NCBI RefSeq assembly: GCF_036226885.1
Contig: NZ_CP109027.1
Location: forward strand, 8,866,001 to 8,930,000
From: Streptomyces sp. NBC_00663
GTDB taxonomy: Bacteria > Actinomycetota > Actinomycetes > Streptomycetales > Streptomycetaceae
Direction: 5' to 3'
Length of the DNA stretch: 64,000 bases
Part shown: in pieces, positions 61,609 through 64,000 of the stretch
How the letters are laid out: the number at the start of each line of letters is the position of its first letter
Position numbering within the stretch: position 1 is the stretch's first letter
Notes under the pieces: generated by a model
The model's database searches: none
Seen by the model: only the letters and a program-made list of their open reading frames with translations
Told to the model about the DNA's origin: nothing
Translations under genes and position numbers: made by a program

Positions 61609-64000
61609 CGGTGATCTTCTGGGTGACTCCGGCCAGGCCGGTCATGTCCCCGAAGGTCAGCCGCAGCGTGGAGCCCGTCGTGGCCGAGGTGACCGTGGAC
61701 GGCTTGGACACCACCGAGGACACCGCCCGGTTCCAGGTGAGGGTGAGGCCCGTGTTCATCCGCTTCGGGTCGCTGACGCAGATCACCGCCGTGCCGTCGC
61801 TCTTCTCGCTGATCATCACGCAGCACGGGTCGCTCGCGACGAGGTCGCCGACCGTGCCGCCGAACCAGAAGTTGACACCGGTGAACCCCGACGAGGGCAC
61901 GGTCACGCCCTGGTGGTCATCGGTGTTGGCGAGGACGGTCAGCCAGCCGGTGGCGGTGGCACGCGCCTGGGTCTGGGCGGCCGTGGCGCCGGGCATGAGC
62001 AGATAGGCGTAGGTCCCGTCGGTCGGGTTCGTGCCGTGATCGGCGTACAGGGTCAGGTACTTGCGGTTGAGGACCGTCGTGGAGCCGCCCTTGTTGATGT
62101 CGCTCCACTTTCCGTCGCGCGAGTCCCTGAGCGCGGTGAAGCTCGCGCCACCGGGGAAGACGTAGCCGCCCATGCCGCCGATGTGCGCCCAGCCGGCCCC
62201 GGTGAACGTCTGCGACCAGGGGTAGGCGGCGGACTGGACGGTGCCGTCGACGGTGAACGCGTGGCTTCCGGTGGGGCCGAGGTTGCGGTTCTCGATCGTC
62301 GACTCGACCGTCGTGCCGTCGGTGCACTTGATGCCCGCGCCGAGGCAGAGGATCGAGTCGTCCAGACAGAACCACGACTTCTTCGCCATGAGCGTGGACT
62401 GAAGTCCCTTGAGGTACTGGCCGATCGCGGCCCGCTGTCCGTCCGTGGCCCCGCCCACCCAGTTCACGTCCGGCAGCGAGGCGCCCCAGTCGCCGCCGGC
62501 CGCGTCCGCGAGGACCTTGCGGGAGGCCGTGGTGCCGGGCAGGCGGTAGGGGTCGACGGTGGGCCAGAAGGCGTCGCTGTACTGGCCGTTGGCGTAGGTG
62601 TCGCCCCACCAGTAGAGCATTCCGGAGCCGGTGTGCCAGCCGCGCAGGTTCTCGCCGTTGCCCGTCTCGTAGTACGTGATCCTGCGGTCGGCCATGCTGA
62701 TCGACGCGGCCCAGCCGGGTCGGCGGTGGGTGGCCCGCGCCATGCCGGTGAACAGTCGGTGGCCGGTCGGTTCGGCGATCGCGGTGACCGTCGTGTCGTC
62801 CACGACGCTCTGGAGACGGGCGAGCCCCGTCAGCCCGAGGGAGGGGTCGCTCAACGGCGGGCTGTAGTAGTCACGCTGGATCCACCCCTTCACCAGACCG
62901 CGCCAGCGCGCGTTCTCGGCGGCGCTCGCACCCTGGCCCAGCAGGACGATCGACGCGAGGATCGGGTGACCGCGCAGGTGGTCGTTCTGCTGGATCTGCT
63001 TGGTGTCGGCGGCCGAGAGGCCCCGGCTGACCGCCCGCCCGGAGACGCCGTCCATCACCAGCCCGTTGTAGAGGAAGGGCGCCCAGGCGTTCTCCACGGC
63101 GTCGAGGACGATCTGCCGGTTCGCGTCGGTGACCTGCCACGTCGACCCGGCGAGCAGCGCGAACAGCATCCCGAGCCCGCCGAGCAGGACGGAGCCGTAC
63201 GAGCCCGTGTACGGCACGGTCGTGTGCTGGACGAACGACCCGTCGGTGTAGAGGCCGTCGCCGCTCGTGACATACGGGAAGACGGGGGAGAGGGCGTCCC
63301 GGGCCAGCGCGACCTTCGCGGAACTCGCGCCGACGATCCCCCGCAGCGCCAGCACCCGGCACAGGTCGACCCGGTTGGCCCCGGTGCTGGTGCCGCTGTA
63401 GCTCGCGACGGCGGAATCGGGGACGAAGTGGTCGACCGCGGCGAGGTAGTTCGCGAGCTGGGTCGCGGACAAGGCGTCGTACATCAGCACGCACACGTCC
63501 AGCAGGGCCTGCGGGGCGCCGATCTGCCAGCTGTACCAGTTGCCGTACCGGGTCTGGCCGGCGTTGTAGACCTCGGTGTGCAGATGGTCGAGGCCGGTGA
63601 GGATCGCGGTCTTGAGGGCCGCGTCGCCGGTGCGGCCCGTGCCCTGCTGGCAGTAGGCCTGGGCGAGCGTGCTGAGCCGGTTGTAGCTGGCGTTGAGGTT
63701 GCCGGAGTAGCCGTAGGACTCCTGGTCGGTGTCGGGTTCCGGGTCCGCGTACACCAGGTCCGGCCACAGCGAGCCGGACGCCGGTGCCATGGCGGACTGC
63801 AACTGGGACGCGGTGGTGCCCAGTTCGGTGAGCCGGCTGCGGAACGGCTCGGCGGTGGGACTGAAGCCCTCGCCGAGGATCAGGGTGCGCCACTTCGCCC
63901 GCAGGGTCGTGAACTCGTCCGCCTCCGCGGTCTGCGCGGCGGACGCGGAAGCGGCGGAAGCGGCGTTGGACTGTGAGGGGACGCCCAGCGCGACGGCGGT
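61595..64000 (-). CDS. Polysaccharide lyase family 8 (hyaluronate/chondroitin/xanthan lyase type), N-terminus cut by window edge
   Basis: At least 801 aa are visible; the frame stays open to the right edge, where TAVALGVPSQSNAASAASAS looks like the end of a signal peptide, so little is missing. The alpha toroid has the aromatic patch and catalytic Asn in NWYSWQIGAPQAL, the catalytic His and Tyr in DGSFVQHTTVPYTGSYG, and the Arg in VSGRAVSRG, matching PL8 catalysis. A beta-sandwich domain (AHIGGMGGYVF and following) completes it. It cleaves uronic-acid polysaccharide by beta-elimination outside the cell. ORF ends inside the ATP-grasp gene. Confidence 0.92.
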   Translation of the reverse strand, partial: TAVALGVPSQSNAASAASASAAQTAEADEFTTLRAKWRTLILGEGFSPTAEPFRSRLTELGTTASQLQSAMAPASGSLWPDLVYADPEPDTDQESYGYSGNLNASYNRLSTLAQAYCQQGTGRTGDAALKTAILTGLDHLHTEVYNAGQTRYGNWYSWQIGAPQALLDVCVLMYDALSATQLANYLAAVDHFVPDSAVASYSGTSTGANRVDLCRVLALRGIVGASSAKVALARDALSPVFPYVTSGDGLYTDGSFVQHTTVPYTGSYGSVLLGGLGMLFALLAGSTWQVTDANRQIVLDAVENAWAPFLYNGLVMDGVSGRAVSRGLSAADTKQIQQNDHLRGHPILASIVLLGQGASAAENARWRGLVKGWIQRDYYSPPLSDPSLGLTGLARLQSVVDDTTVTAIAEPTGHRLFTGMARATHRRPGWAASISMADRRITYYETGNGENLRGWHTGSGMLYWWGDTYANGQYSDAFWPTVDPYRLPGTTASRKVLADAAGGDWGASLPDVNWVGGATDGQRAAIGQYLKGLQSTLMAKKSWFCLDDSILCLGAGIKCTDGTTVESTIENRNLGPTGSHAFTVDGTVQSAAYPWSQTFTGAGWAHIGGMGGYVFPGGASFTALRDSRDGKWSDINKGGSTTVLNRKYLTLYADHGTNPTDGTYAYLLMPGATAAQTQARATATGWLTVLANTDDHQGVTVPSSGFTGVNFWFGGTVGDLVASDPCCVMISEKSDGTAVICVSDPKRMNTGLTLTWNRAVSSVVSKPSTVTSATTGSTLRLTFGDMTGLAGVTQKITVTLG

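Overview
The window is high-GC actinobacterial DNA. Dense ATGA/GTGA gene overlaps, GTG starts, a mycothiol-dependent dehydrogenase, an F420-type PPOX protein, two sugar importers without their own ATPase, DmdR/IdeR-type iron boxes and three copies of a dispersed intergenic repeat familiar from Streptomyces all point to Streptomyces. The many secreted carbohydrate-active enzymes and paralogues suggest accessory rather than core chromosome, although folD and mscR are housekeeping genes. No tRNA, rRNA, CRISPR array, prophage or intact insertion sequence was seen.

Layout. 1-2566 (-): molybdenum hydroxylase large subunit (cut by the edge) and 2Fe-2S subunit. 2734-4762 (+): ribosomal-protection (Tet/OtrA-type) GTPase with a possible overlapping leader peptide. 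4850-12882: GH5 and GH27-CBM13 secreted glycosidases, a secreted beta-propeller protein divergent from a TetR regulator, one intact GT1 glycosyltransferase and the decapitated 3' end of another. 12879-16325: orphan cytochrome oxidase subunit I with a coupled small membrane protein, divergent from an ECF sigma factor and its membrane partner. 16327-17310 (-): folD behind a ZTP (pfl) riboswitch. 17478-19981: NTF2-like protein, tiny secreted protein, aldehyde dehydrogenase.

19978-31896 is an iron-regulated siderophore locus. On the minus strand, two FecCD permeases, an ATPase and a binding lipoprotein are followed by ATP-grasp, NIS synthetase, MFS exporter, NIS synthetase and PLP decarboxylase, mostly overlapping by 1-4 nt. 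The last five match the order of the vibrioferrin operon pvsABCDE. A divergent FhuF-type ferric reductase shares the control region, which holds two iron boxes.

32075-41842 carries an ABC exporter, the mscR-metallohydrolase pair, DUF4180, two SDR enzymes, a PLP decarboxylase divergent from a MocR regulator, and an L,D-transpeptidase. 41872-47705 is a sugar importer with a Gfo/Idh/MocA dehydrogenase, divergent from a ROK regulator. 47843-52512 holds a small conserved-looking protein, a membrane-anchored S1 protease, a DUF574 methyltransferase, a DUF3800-like protein, a PPOX protein and a DUF35 protein. 52679-61608 begins with a TetR gene and a DeoR/LacI hybrid regulator; the hybrid's operator pair recurs before an operon of sugar importer, 2-hydroxyacid dehydrogenase and a fused phosphodiesterase-HAD enzyme, followed by an ATP-grasp gene. 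61595-64000 (-) is a PL8 polysaccharide lyase cut by the right edge.

The most notable items are the vibrioferrin-like locus in an actinomycete, the phosphodiesterase-HAD fusion operon with its paired operators, and the ZTP riboswitch whose 3' strand can sequester the folD Shine-Dalgarno. Family names come from reading motifs by eye; no database search was run.
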